Positions 42,911-54,864 of a stretch of 64,000 bases of DNA are shown here, piece by piece. The notes below the pieces were generated by a model. It ran no database searches and was not told where the DNA came from. It saw only the letters and a program-made list of their open reading frames with translations. The number at the start of each line of letters is the position of its first letter. Positions within the stretch are counted from its first letter, which is position 1. This DNA comes from Datura wrightii (taxonomy: Eukaryota; Streptophyta; Magnoliopsida; Solanales; Solanaceae), in contig JASDFA010000001.1 in assembly GCA_035772735.1 (NCBI GenBank), forward strand, positions 71,946,001-72,010,000, given 5' to 3'. The position numbers and the translations under genes were made by a program.

Positions 42911-45900
42911 TGTTACACCCGCAAGTTGCCATTGATTAGTGGATGAGTGTGTGTGCTTGTGATAGCGTTGGGAGAATGACATGTACTGGAAAAGTCCCAA
43001 AGAGGGGAGTGCATGAATACATCATCTAGCGAGCAAGAGGCCAAAGCTGAGGTAGGGCACAAGGAGCACCGTGTCATGCCCCTGCCCCAGCCCTTGAGCA
43101 ACGCGTTGTGCCCGTCTGCCAACGCATTAGGTGGCACGCCGCCCCCTACCACTGCCTTACTTATATATATATGTTAAGTGTGTGGACTTGTATTATTTAA
43201 AATATTTCCCTACTGAGAGCTACGGACTTGGGCAACTCTCTTACGAAGATTTCATCGAATTGAAGCAGGATTATGCTATCAAACCTCGTGTAATTGCTAA
43301 TTCTTCTCAGGTAATGATTCCTAAGCCTACGAGGAACGTCCCTACGGAGTTATTTCTTGAAATATCGCTTGGATTATCGGAGCGCCGTAGAGTAAAAATT
43401 GAAGAAATCACTTCTACTTGAGTCCTAGAAGGCTACAAGTGATGGGTAAGTATTTCTACGTTCTAGACTCTCGTGAATTTGTAAGTTTTTGGCTTAATTG
43501 GTTAGAGTTGGAATCCTAGTTAATATGCTTAAAGGATATTGTTATTAGATGGTTCCTAGTATTGAAAATAGCTTTAGTCTCCTAGTGTAAGGGCTGCAAT
43601 TTGGAGGAATCACCGGCTATAGGTTGGAACTATCTGGGTGAATGGAAACTAACACTTGAGGTATGTTAAGGCTAATCTCTCCGGCAAGTTATTCTCGTCG
43701 TATAGTTGATACAACCTACACTTTTGTAAGTACGTATGTTTTGATTAGCTGCTACAAGTAGATAAGGATTATATATGTTGTGGTTAGCTGCTATGAGACG
43801 AATGGAGGTTATATCATAGTATTCCCCGTCGAGAAAGAATATACACAGTGTGACAAATGCTAGGAACATCACAGAAAATTCCCTGTTCATTTATTCATAG
43901 TAGTAGTGGGATTATGATGTCTCGCTGTCGTACCATGTCCTTATAAGTTTGTGGATAGATGTTGGGCCTAACTTGGTAAAGTTGGACAACATAGGGCGCA
44001 ACTGGGCGATATAACTTTCTGGTTGACGCCTATATAGGCAGTAAAGCTTGCCTGTAGGCCGCTGGCATGCCTTGATGCCACCAGGGCCAGCATATTGATA
44101 GAATGGTCTTATATTCAAGTTTATGGCATCGGGGTTTCCTAATGAACTAAGCAATAGCTTTCTATATGATTAGCTACTGTCAGTGACCATTAGCTCCAAT
44201 CGACCTACTGCTGGTTGTATAGGGCACTTAGGCAACCACCCTAGTTGTTAGGAATCTGATAGAATAAGTAACTTCTTAAGGGGGAAAGCTTTTTAGGGAT
44301 TATATGTGGGGCCAATGCCCCAGGCTACTCTTGCAGACACCCACATACATGTTGCCGCGAAGGGCTAGATCTAGATATACATTGCCCATGGGGCTATGAA
44401 TTGCTGGAGGGAGCTATCTGTTGTCTGGACAAACCAAGTTAACGTATAAAGGAATAAAACCATAGTATCATAGTATTACCTCCAGGGCAAGCCGCCTGTG
44501 GGAAGTTAGGGCTGACTGCCTAAGAGCATGTATGATTAGTAACAGCCCTACAGTCGTTCTAAGCGAACTAAATAGTTGGTTTCCTGCGACCTTGCTATTC
44601 GCCTATAAGCTATCATCGTCCTAGGATGACCTTCAAAGTATCGCTTAGGTCTCCTCAGAGCTCTCCCTAGTCTGTCTAAACTAACAGAGTAAGTAATCGC
44701 TGCATGGACCCACAGGTTAGGTGTAGGAACATGGGGTGTGCCTGTTGGTAGCTATATAGACTTCATAGGGGAGAGTAGCGGTTGTGTTAAGCCTAAAGAG
44801 CTAGATTCACCTAGTGAGTGACTATATTGAGGCTATGGCATCGTACTCCTATAGGGATTGACCCCCTTAGTTGGTCTCCCATTAAATGACCTCAGGATTG
44901 CTAACTGTATCAGTGCCTACAGGGCTATAAAGTGCTCAAAGGAGCCATGTGATGTCCGAAAGGACTATATTCAGGCCTACAAGGTTGTATCAAAATCCTT
45001 TTGCGTATGGATTTCCTTTACAATAATAGCATTACTGGCCCTCAGTGGAGCTTTGTGAGCCCAGGGTGTAGTTATAGAAGATGAGAGGGCTCAGATACAG
45101 TTACAGGATCCCACGGGCTCAATTGCAGTCCGAGAGGCCAGATACGTGTTGGTTATAGTTACTTCTGACACTATAATGACCTTGTTAGGGGTATAGAGAT
45201 TGTACTATAGTTGGCGGGGCTAATGGGGGCCCAGATAGGTTATCTCTATGATGATTGTACCTTCCAGGCTTATGGGGGCCAGGTTAGGTTCTTGTTTGTA
45301 TACTTGCTTTCTAGATATAACTTATGAATATATCATCCTACAACTTACGCTCTTATTTGTATAGTTGTATACTAGATGCAGGATATGGTTATAAAATCAT
45401 ATAGGTTAACTTCTGCTCCTTTTGGCTAATTACTTTTAGTTTCTTTTATCATCTTCTATTCAGTTATTATTATTTCCTTACATACTCGGTAGATATTTTA
45501 CTGACGCCCACACATAGGGCACTACATACTTGCCTGCAGGTTTAGATAGACAAATTTCAAGACCTCCTTTAGCAGCACTTCAGAGTTAGTAGATTGGTAA
45601 GCTCCTTTTATTCGGAGTTTCCAGGTAGTAGAGGTTTGCTTGTCCTTTATCATATAGATTTTGGGTAGGCCGGGCCCTGTCTCGACCAATGTATTTCACT
45701 TGTAGAAGCTTGCAGACCACAATCTTAATTCCTAGCTAGTTGTGCATTGTTGGCCGTGTGGGGCCTATATATGCTATGTTTTGTGTGTTGTCCGTGTGGG
45801 ACCTAGTTTACCTATTGGTTAGCAGCCTTGTCGGTAGTCTTGTCGGCCCGCATAGGATCCTTCTATTATTGTGACTATTGGGTTAGCTACTTCTTTACAG

Positions 45901-46074
45901 CTTTGCTGTGTGGCCTTATCGGCCCGAGGCTGTGTTTATAGCTGAGATAAAATTGGTTGTTTTCTTGATTCTGTGTTACTGGTAGGCACTAGAGGTGCTT
46001 ATGCCCAGCTAGGTTGGCCCAGGTCCTAGTATGGAATTAGGTGCCAGTTACGCCTCCCAAGGTGGGGCGTGACA
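42911..46074 (+). repeat. 5' LTR of element E
   Basis: About 3.16 kb, TGTTACACCCGCAAGTTG to AAGGTGGGGCGTGACA. It contains a GC-rich patch with the perfect palindrome CAACGCGTTG at 43099. About 386 bases at 44764-45149 are absent from the 3' copy. Confidence 0.85.
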
Positions 46075-46077
46075 AAC

Positions 46078-46090
46078 TTGGTATCAGAAC
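46078..46090 (+). promoter_or_regulatory. Primer binding site of element E
   Basis: TTGGTATCAGAAC starts four bases after the 5' LTR and matches the initiator Met tRNA site with one change near its end. Confidence 0.85.
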
Positions 46091-48841
46091 AATGCCATAT
46101 CCTAGGGAGTCTGCAAGTCGTGTCTAGTAGAGTCTTGTTTTTACATGTGTTGTGCACCACATTTTATAAGCATGAGGATACGAGGCATAGTAGTTTGGTT
46201 ACCCCTCCTTCTTATCAGATTGTGCTATAGAGCCGAGTTGTATAGGGTTGAGTCCTTAAGATTTCATTGTTATGTCTATCTAGAATAATGTTTGATATGA
46301 GACAGACTATAGCCAGTCGCAAGTCAGATACAATCACACGAGAGAATACCAATGAGGTTCCACAGTTGGGGGATAACCCATCTTGAGGGCGTAGGAGGAA
46401 CCTTCTTTTCAATCTCCCCAGCGTCCTCCCGGGGCACCAGGAACTTTGTAGGGTAACAGACACGCCAGTACTACTCCAAGTTGTTCCTACACCCTCGGGT
46501 TAGGATGATAGGAGCACAACAAGCATGCTGTCTTACCTAGTAGATACTCAATATTAGACAGGGGTAGCATTTAGTATTAGATTACCTGAAAGGAACAAGG
46601 GATTGTGAAATTACGAGACTCTCACCTCCAGCTCTTTAGGAGTTTATTGAGTTTCATACTTTAGCGCTACTATTGTACGATATGGTTATTTCCCGTCTTT
46701 CAGCCTTTTCTTAGTATAGAAGAGAGCATAAGTGTTGATGCTATGTTGTCAGGAGTAAATTGTAAAGGAGGGCTAGACCCATTGATTCCTAGGGAGTGTT
46801 AGAAAATGTGGTCAAGACCCCTAGTACATAATTAAGACACCTGTACATTCACTATAGTAATGATCAGGATGACAGGTAAGATTGCTAGGAGTAGTCGAGT
46901 ATATGTGAGAATCCATAGGCAGTGGGCTCCTAGTAATAGTAAAGCTCAGGTCTGAAATAGGCGAATCCCACCACAGTGTGTTGATAACAGTAGGGAATAC
47001 CTGGAGAATAAAGCCTTCGACCCCTAGTTCATTATGTTGAGGGACAGAGAGATTATATGATGGGAATCGGCCCAAGTGCGGTTCAGAATTACATAGGCTA
47101 ATAGACTTGGCCAGTAAAGTCCTTTCCAGTACGGTGCATGGGGCATGAACCCTGGATTTTAGCCTATAGAAGTAAGGGCAAGACATGAACATTTAGCTCT
47201 GGAGGAGAACGGGGGAGAACATAATCACTTTAGGCTGTAGTGGGTTGATAGTGTATGGAATCACCACTGAATGTTGAGAAATAAGCATCAGGCTCACATT
47301 TAAAGGATAATTAGATTGTGACCTAGTATACTGCAAAATCGCCTCTAGTTGTAGAGGCAAAGGAGTGACAGTACGGAGACCCTAGCCTAGTACAGCCCAA
47401 AGACAGGGCTCAACAGAGGGAATCATCGGCCTTCGAGGTAGTAGGGGGCAGAGTCTTGAGACCCAGAGGTCGATTCTGCGTTCCAAAGGTGGCAGAGCTT
47501 TGTTGGTAGACTATAGCAAAGATACACTATGTCTGTTATTATCTTCACCCAGATTCCACGGAAATGCATCAGGTTATAAAAACAAAAAAATCTAGTGGGG
47601 GCACGGGAAGAAGAAAGGAATTGTTGAACTATAGCACGGTACTCAAATTGCTAGCAAGTAAAGTCTGGACATTAGGACCATGACAGGCTAACTTAGGAAA
47701 TAGTCGTGCCTGCGTGAAAGAAGGAAGTGGCCAATAAGAATTTAATTATAGATTCACCTTTTACCAGGCATAAATTTACCCTTCTTGAGTTATTCACTAG
47801 GATCAACTCATTCCTTGCTGGTCAGAATTACGTGTCAGCTAAAAGGCTATGTTGAGTTAAATACCAAAGAGATAATCCGCCTACATGAGGGGCATAACTC
47901 TCATCTAGGTTTTTGAAAGGGTGTTAGAATGGATTGGGACGCAAGTTAATTCAAGTCCAACTTCTCATCTCCAGGAAAATGGCAAAGCCGAGCACACAAC
48001 TCAGACGCTCGAGGATATGTTACGGGTGGAAATGTAGGTCCCCTATATGATGGCCTGAAGTAGATAAGTCAGGGTTAAGTGAACCTGGCATAACACATCA
48101 GTTAGAAGAAAAGTTAAACTCATTAGAGAACATTTACTAGCAGCCTAGGGTTGTCAGAAGTCCTATTCTAATGTATGTCATAGGGACTTGGGGATTGATG
48201 TAACGACAAGGTAATCTTGAAAATTTCGCCAAAGAAAGGCGTTGTAAGATTTGGCGAGAAGGGCAAGCCCAGCCCTAGATTCACTAAGCTATACCGGACC
48301 CTCTAGAAGATAGGCCAAGTGGCCTATGAGTTAGAGTTTTGTGCGGAGGCTAGGATTTGTTCATCAATGTTAGGCAAACGCGTAGGAGACCTTTCTTAGG
48401 TTGACCCTATCGCGGATGCTCATGTTATAAAAGAGCTCGAATAGTTATACTAGATCGTCAGGTTTGGGTGAACATAAATATTGAAAAGATGAATTGAGAA
48501 GCTAAGGATGACGCGAACTTTGGATATCCTCAGTTGTTCCAGGCTCTATGACGATAGTATGCAAACTCAAACAATTTCAATTAAAGAAAGATAGTTTCAA
48601 GTGTTATATAGTTGCCTTTGTTGATAATGTTATCAGTTGCTAACATACATATTGTAGCATTATGTTATTCAGCAATAGATAGCGTCCTGTGAAGCGCCTA
48701 TGTTGGACTTTTCTATGCTTTAGATTTCTGGATAGTCCATAATATAGAGGAGACTTTGTCCAAATTTTTTGACAAGGCTTAAAGTACAACCCCCTAAATT
48801 TAAATTACATTCGAGGACGAATGTTTCTAAGGGGGAGATGA
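46091..48841 (+). pseudogene. Degenerate internal region of element E
   Basis: No gag, protease, RT or RNase H could be read with confidence; stops are frequent in all frames. At about 48229-48600 the integrase tail is recognisable as KGVVRFGEKGKPSPRF, then IGQVAYELEF. The chromodomain is lost to frameshifts. The region ends with the polypurine tract TCTAAGGGGGAGATGA (48826-48841) preceded by ACATTCGAGGACGAATG, like Tekay-B and element H. The region is 2.77 kb, where about 5 kb would be expected, so large deletions have occurred. Confidence 0.6.
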
Positions 48842-51689
48842 TGTTACACCTTGCAAGTTGCCATTGATTAGTGGAGGAGTGTGTACGCTTATGATAGCTT
48901 CGGGAGAACGACAAGTGTAGGAAAAAGCCCGAAGAGGGGAGCGTACGAATACATCATCAAGCGAGCAGGAGGCCAAAGTAGAGCCAGGGCGTAAGAAGTG
49001 CCGCATCGTATCCCTGCCCCGACGCCTTGAGCGGTGCATCGTGCCCGTCTGCCAGGGCGTTGGGGGATGCACTGCACCCCCTACCACTGCCTCACTTATA
49101 TATATATATATATGTTAAGTGTATGGAATTTTCTTATTTAAAATATTTCCCTACCGAGAGCTATGGACTTGGCGATTCTCTTACGAAGATTTCACCGAAT
49201 TGAAGCCGAATTATGCTATCGAACCTCGTCTAATTGAAAATTCTTCTTAGGTAATAATTCCCTGGCCTATGAAGAACGTCCCTACAGAGTTATTTCTTGA
49301 AATATCGCCTAGATTGTCTGAGCCTTGACGAGTAAAAGTTGTAAAAATCACTTTCTATTGAGTCCTAAGCGGCTACAAGTGATAGGTAAGTATTTCTACC
49401 TTCTAGACTCTCTTGAATTTGTAAGTTTTTGGCTGAATTGGATAGAGTTGGAATCATAGTTAATATGCTTAAAGGATATTGTTATTTGCTAGTTCCTGGG
49501 ATTGAAAATAGCTTCATTCTCTCAGCGTAAGGGCTTCAATTTAGAGGAATCACTAGCTTTAGGTTCGAACCATCTGGGTGAATGGAAACTGACAATTGAG
49601 GTATGTTAAGGCTTATCTCTCCGGAAAGTTATTCTCATCGTATAGTTGATACAACCTACACTTTTGTAAGTACATATGTTGTGATTAGCCGCTACAAGTA
49701 GATAGGGATTATATAAGTTGTTGTTAGCTGCTACAAGATTAATGGAGATTATATCGTAGTATTCCCTATCGTGAAAGAATATATACAGTCTGACAAATGC
49801 TAGGAGCATTATAGAAACTTCTCTATTTATTTGTTCACAATATTAGTGGGATTCTGATGTCTCGCTGTCATACCAAAGCCGTAGAAGCTTGTGGATTGCT
49901 GTTGGGCCTAACTTGGTAATATTGGATAGCATAGGGCGTAGTTGGGCAATATAACTTTCTGGTTGATGCCTATATAGATAGTAAAGCTCTCCCATAGGCC
50001 ACTGGCGTACCTTGACGCCTCCAGGGCCAACATCTTGATAGGATTATCTTACCTTCGAGTTGATGGCACTAGGGTTGCCTAATGAACTAAGGATAGCCTG
50101 CCATATGATTGGCTACTGTTAGTGACCGTTAGCTTCAGTCGACCTACTGCCGGTTGTATAGGTCACTCAGGAAAAAACCCAGTTGTTTGGAATCTAATAA
50201 ACTAAGTAACGTCTTAAGGGGGAAAACTTGTCAGGGATTAGATGTGGGGCCAACGCTCGAGGCTACTCTTTTAGATGCCCACGTACATATTTCCACGAAG
50301 GGCTAGATCCAAATATACATTGCCTATGGGGCTATGAATTGCTCGAGGGAGCTATATGTTGTCTGGACAGACCAAGTCAATATCTAAAGAACCAGATCCA
50401 TAGTATCATAGTATTATCTTCAGGCTAATAATTATTGTAAGCCGCCTGTGGGAAGTTAGGGCTGGCTACTTGAGAGCATGTACGATTAGTAGTAGCCTTA
50501 CAGTCGTTCTAACCGAAGGAACTAAATAGTTGGTTACCTGTGACCTTGCTGTTCACTTATAAGCTATCATCATCCTAGGATGACCTTCAAAGTATCGCTT
50601 AGCTAACCCCGAACCTCGCCTTAGTCTGTCTAAATTGACAAAGACTGTAATTGTTGCTAGGACCGATGGGTCAGATGTAGGCACATAGGGTGCACCTGTT
50701 GGCAGCTATATAGACTTTGGTTATAGTTACTTGTGACACCAAAGTGACCTTGTTAGGGGTATATAGATTGTATTGTACTTGATAGGGCTAATGGGGGCCT
50801 AAGTAGGTTATCTCTGTGATGATTGTACCTTCCAGGCTTATGGGGGCCAGGTTAGTTCTTGTTTGTATACTTGCTTGCTACATATAGATTATGAATATAT
50901 CATCCTACAACTTACGCTCTTATTCGTATAGTTGTCTACTAGATACAGGCTATGATTATAAAAGCATACATGTTAACTTTTATTCCTTTTCACTGATTAC
51001 TATTGGTTTATTTTATCAGCTACTATTCAATTATTATTATTGCCTTAATACTCGTATATATTATACTGACGCTCACACATGGGGCGCTGCATACTTGCCT
51101 ACAGGTTTAGACAGATAGATTTCAGGACCTCATTTAGCAGCTATTTAGAGTTAATAGATTGGTTAGCTCCTTTCATTCGGAGTTTCCAGGTAGTAGAGGT
51201 TTTCTTGTTATCATATAGATTTTGGGTAGACTGGGGCCCTATCCCGACCAATACGTTTCACTCTTAGAGGCTTGCAGACCACAATCTTCAGTTCCTAGCT
51301 AGTTGTGCATTGTTGGCTGTGTCGGGCCTATATATGCTATGTTTTGTGTGTTATCCATGTGGGGCCTAGTTTAGCTATTGGTTAGCAGCATTGTCGGCTA
51401 TAGATCACATATAACTGCTTTTTATCCTTTTGTTATGACTTAGACAATATGGTGGTGATGTCGGTCTGCATAGGATCCTTCTGTTATTATGACTGCTAGG
51501 TTAGCTGTTTTTTTACAGGTTTGCTATGTGGACTTTGCCCGAGGCTGTGTTTACATTCGAGATATAGCTGATTGTTTTCTTGATTCGATGTTACTAGCAG
51601 GCACCAGAGGTGCTTATACCCAGCTATGTCGGCGCAGGTTTCAGTGTGGCATTAGGTTCTAGTTACGCCTCCCAAGGTGGGGCATGACA
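48842..51689 (+). repeat. 3' LTR of element E
   Basis: About 2.85 kb, TGTTACACCTTGCAAGTTG to AAGGTGGGGCATGACA. It differs from the 5' copy by many substitutions and several indels, including about 67 extra bases near 51396-51462. Confidence 0.85.
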
Positions 51690-51995
51690 TTTCCCCTATC
51701 TTTTCTCTATGTTCTAAGGTTTTCATGACTAGTATTATATGCCATTCATTATCTTATTTCATCTTGTAGAATGTATTCCATAATCTTGATTTTTGCATGA
51801 TTTTAGAGATTTTACTCCATTGGCTTGTGTTATCTTTAATTAGCTTGATATACCAAAGTACACATGATTTTCTCAAGAATTAGGCAATTGTGCCTTATAG
51901 TATTTATAGTATTCTTAGTGTACCCAGTCTCAGTAGTATTGTCAGAATCTCAATATATATAGTGTTATCTGAAATAATAATAGTATTTTCAATCG

Positions 51996-53400
51996 GAACC
52001 TCAACTTCGGAACCTGACGGTCAAGAATCTCAACCGAAACCTCTTCATAAGTGACGCTATCCTTTACACTAGTGCTCTCCACAGGCACAACTAGAGTCTG
52101 ATTGACAATGCACTTTTTCAATAATGACACATGAAAAACTGGATGGAAACTTCAACTCATAAGCCACATTGCCAATACTTCTCAAAATTTTGTAAGGCCC
52201 AACATATTGGGGAGTAAGTTTCCCCGTCTTGCCAAATCTCATCACCCCCTCGATGGATAACACCTTCAAAAACACCAATCATTGAACGTGAACTCAAACT
52301 CTCTTCTTCTCACATTCTTGTAGGATTTCCAATGATTGTGAGCTATTTTAGTCTCTCTCTTTGATAAGCTGAGCTTTCTCCACAGTCTCATGAACTGAAT
52401 TTGTCCCTATCAACATTGCCTCAACTACCTTAATCCATCCAATAGGTGATCTACACCTCCTCCCATAAAGGGCCTCAAACAGAGCCATCTAAATGCTGGA
52501 ACGGTAAGTGTTATTACAAACAAACTCAATAAGAGGAAAATGATCATCCCAATTTCCCTTGAAGTTGATCATGCAAGCTCTCAATATGTCCTCTAAATTT
52601 TGAATGGTCCGCGCATCCTGACCATCTTTCTGCGGATGAAAAGTTGTGCCTTAACCTGAGTAACAAGACCCTTCTAAAGTGACTTTCAAAACTGTGAGGT
52701 GAACTGAGTACCCTATCAGAAATAATGGAAAAAGGGACTCCATGTAACCTAACTAACTCCCTAATGTAAAGTATAGCATAATCCTAAGCTGAATCTGTAG
52801 TCTTAACTAGCAGAAAATATGTTGACTTAGTCATTCGGTCCACAATCAGCCATGTAGAATTATGCTACTGGTGCGTACGAGGCAAACCTGTAATGAAGTC
52901 CATGTTTAGCACTTCCCACTTGCAAGTAGGAATGATGATATCCTATTATATACCTCCTAGTCTCCGGTGCTCAACCTTAACCTGTTGGCATTTTGGAAAC
53001 TTAGCCACAAATTCTACAATGTCCTTCATGCCATTCCACTAATAGACTTCCCATAGATTATGGTACATCTTGGTGGCTCCTAGGTGAATAGAATACAGAG
53101 AGTTGTGAGCCTCTCTCAACATCCACCCTCTCAAGTCATCTATATCCGGAACACATAGTTGGGCCTAATGTCAGGGTACACCATCTCCCCCTTGGGAAAA
53201 AACCTCCACCTTCTGATTCTGAACTGCTTTCTTCAACTTAACGAAGATAGGATGCTCATCTAGTTTCACCTTAACTTCTGTCACCAGTGAAGATTTCGAG
53301 CCATTCTTAACAATGACACCACTAGCTATTGAATCTATAAGGCAAACCCATAAATGAGTAACATATGAACATCTCTCACCAATTTCTTCTTTCCATCTTC
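51996..53400 (-). pseudogene. Tekay-F integrase and partial chromodomain
   Basis: The integrase tail reads GVMRFGKTGKLTPQYVGPYK and NVAYELKFPS (52278-52069), then KCIVNQTLVVPVESTSVKD and VEILDRQVPKL before loss of homology. Higher up, fragments of the core (around 52380-52620), the zinc Cys region near 53000 and the linker near 53200 can be read only with many frame changes. Confidence 0.65.
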
Positions 53401-53985
53401 CATATGAGTTATATGCCCCATAGAAAACCTGCTACGAGCATCAACCACTAAATTAACCTTACCTATACGATAAAGAACACTCATATCATATTCTTTAAGA
53501 AGCTCAAGCCATCTTCTTTGCCACGTTCAGGTCGTTTTGAAAAAACACATACTAAAGGCTCTTATGATTATGAACACATCAATATGCACCCCATACAAGT
53601 ATTGTCTCCTAATATTTAAGGTAAACATCACTGCCGCAAACTCAATGTCATGTATCGGGTAATTCTTCTCATATGTCTTAAGCTGTCGCAAAACAAAAAC
53701 GATGACCTTACCATGCTACATCAACACACGCCCAAGAACAAAACCTTGAGGCATCAAAGTACACTACAAAGCCATCCGTTCCCTCTAGCAGGGTAAGATT
53801 GATGCAGAAATGAGTTGAGCCTTTAACTACGAAAAACTCCTCTCACAAGCATCAAACTACTAAAATTTGACCTTCTTCTGAGTCAACCGGGTCAAAGGTG
53901 AGGCAGTGCATGAAAACACCTCTAAAAACCTCCTGTAGTAGCCAGCTAAACCAAAAAAGTTTCTAATGTTAGTGGGATTAACAGG
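53401..53985 (-). pseudogene. Tekay-F RNase H
   Basis: The order of domains and short matches (for example the plus-strand counterpart of the LTKLTQKKV and GVHID segments) support RNase H. The reading is heavily interrupted and no continuous frame remains. Confidence 0.5.
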
Positions 53986-54864
53986 TCTAAGCTAGTTCTT
54001 CACTGCCTTAATCTTTTGAGAATCTACTTGCACACTATCACTAGACAGCACATGCCCAAGAAATGCTACTAAATTCAACTAAAATTCATATTTGTTGAAC
54101 TTAGCGAACAATTGATGGTCCTTAAGAGTTGGAAGCACAATCCTCAAATAAGCAACATGCTTCTCCTCATTCCGAGAGTATACAAGCATATCGTTTATGA
54201 AAATAATGATGAACATATCCAAATACTGCTTGCACACCCTATTTATTAAATACATAAAAGCTGCAGGAGCATTCATTAGTCCAAAATACATAACCACAAA
54301 TTTATAAGGACCATACCGAGTCCTGAAGACTATCTTTGGAATGTCACACTTTGTAACTTTGAGCTGGTGATAGCTGGATCTAAGGTGTATCTTTGAGAAG
54401 AAACTAGCACCCTGAAGATGATTGAACAAGTCATCAATCCTAGGAATGAGATACATATTCTTGATGTGACCTTGTTCAACTACCAGTGGTCGATCCACAT
54501 GCTGAGAGAACCATATTTCTTCTGCATAGAAAGAACTGGAGCACCCCAAGAGGACTCACTAGGCCTGATAAAACCTTATCTAAAAGAACCTTCAACTATT
54601 ACTTCAACTCCTTAAGCTCAACTGGAGCCATTTTGTAAGAATGAATGAATATGGGCTGTATATCAGGGAGGAGGTCTATTTCAAAGTCAATCTCCCGCTT
54701 AGGAGGGACTCTTGGTAGATCATCTGGAAACACCTCTGGATACTCACAAACAATTGGTACTGACTGAAGATTTGGGGTTTCGGACTTAGAATCCTTAATC
54801 CAAACTAAATAATATACACAATCCTTGGAAATTATCTTTTTGGCCTTAAGATAGGAGATAAAAC
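53986..54864 (-). pseudogene. Tekay-F reverse transcriptase and linker
   Basis: The frame 54549-54079 covers IPRIDDLFNHLQGASFFSKI, LRSSYHQLKV, VVMYFGLMNAPAAFMYLINR and the thumb. Both catalytic positions are altered: FSKIDL is FSKIHL (Asp to His) and FIDDILIY is FINDMLVY (first Asp of the pair to Asn). This RT could not have been active even if the frame were open. The linker 54620-54860 still shows VCEYPEVFPDDLPR. Confidence 0.75.

Larger units (their letters stand above)
42911..51689 (+). mobile_element. Element E: old chromovirus with both LTRs and a reduced internal region
   Basis: Two LTRs (42911-46074 and 48842-51689) start TGTTACACC and end TGACA, flanked by ATTCC (42906-42910) and TTTCC (51690-51694). 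This is a 5-bp target duplication with one change. Between them is only 2.77 kb with a primer site at the left and a polypurine tract at the right. Internal coding DNA is heavily decayed and mostly missing; only the integrase tail is recognisable. The target is LTR-J. Confidence 0.85.
42122..51995 (+). repeat. LTR-J: chromovirus LTR split by element E and truncated
   Basis: Left part 42122-42910 starts TGTAACAACCCCAGAATTCC and contains ACGACTCAT-type words at 42216 and nearby. It is interrupted by element E and continues at 51690 to about 51995, where the DNA changes to antisense pol of Tekay-F. The total is about 1.08 kb, so more than half of a typical LTR is lost at the right. Whether it is a solo LTR or belongs to a larger element is unclear. 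Confidence 0.6.
51996..54864 (-). mobile_element. Tekay-F: minus-strand chromovirus pol fragment
   Basis: On the minus strand from 54864: protease-RT linker, RT, RNase H, integrase and integrase tail, ending within the chromodomain at about 52000. Its right part (protease, gag, 5' LTR) is displaced by element H, which inserted at 54864/54865. Its left end is a sharp change to LTR-J without polypurine tract or LTR, so a deletion or rearrangement took place there. Confidence 0.7.

Noticed and set aside
48827..49087. Minus-strand open frames at the starts of both element E LTRs (also 42913-43152)
   Set aside because: They are similar because the LTRs are copies of each other; the frames differ in length and show no domain, so they are not evidence for a gene.
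42911..51689. Element E LTR pair as a segmental duplication
   Set aside because: TG/CA ends, primer site, polypurine tract and 5-bp flanking duplication identify an LTR retrotransposon.
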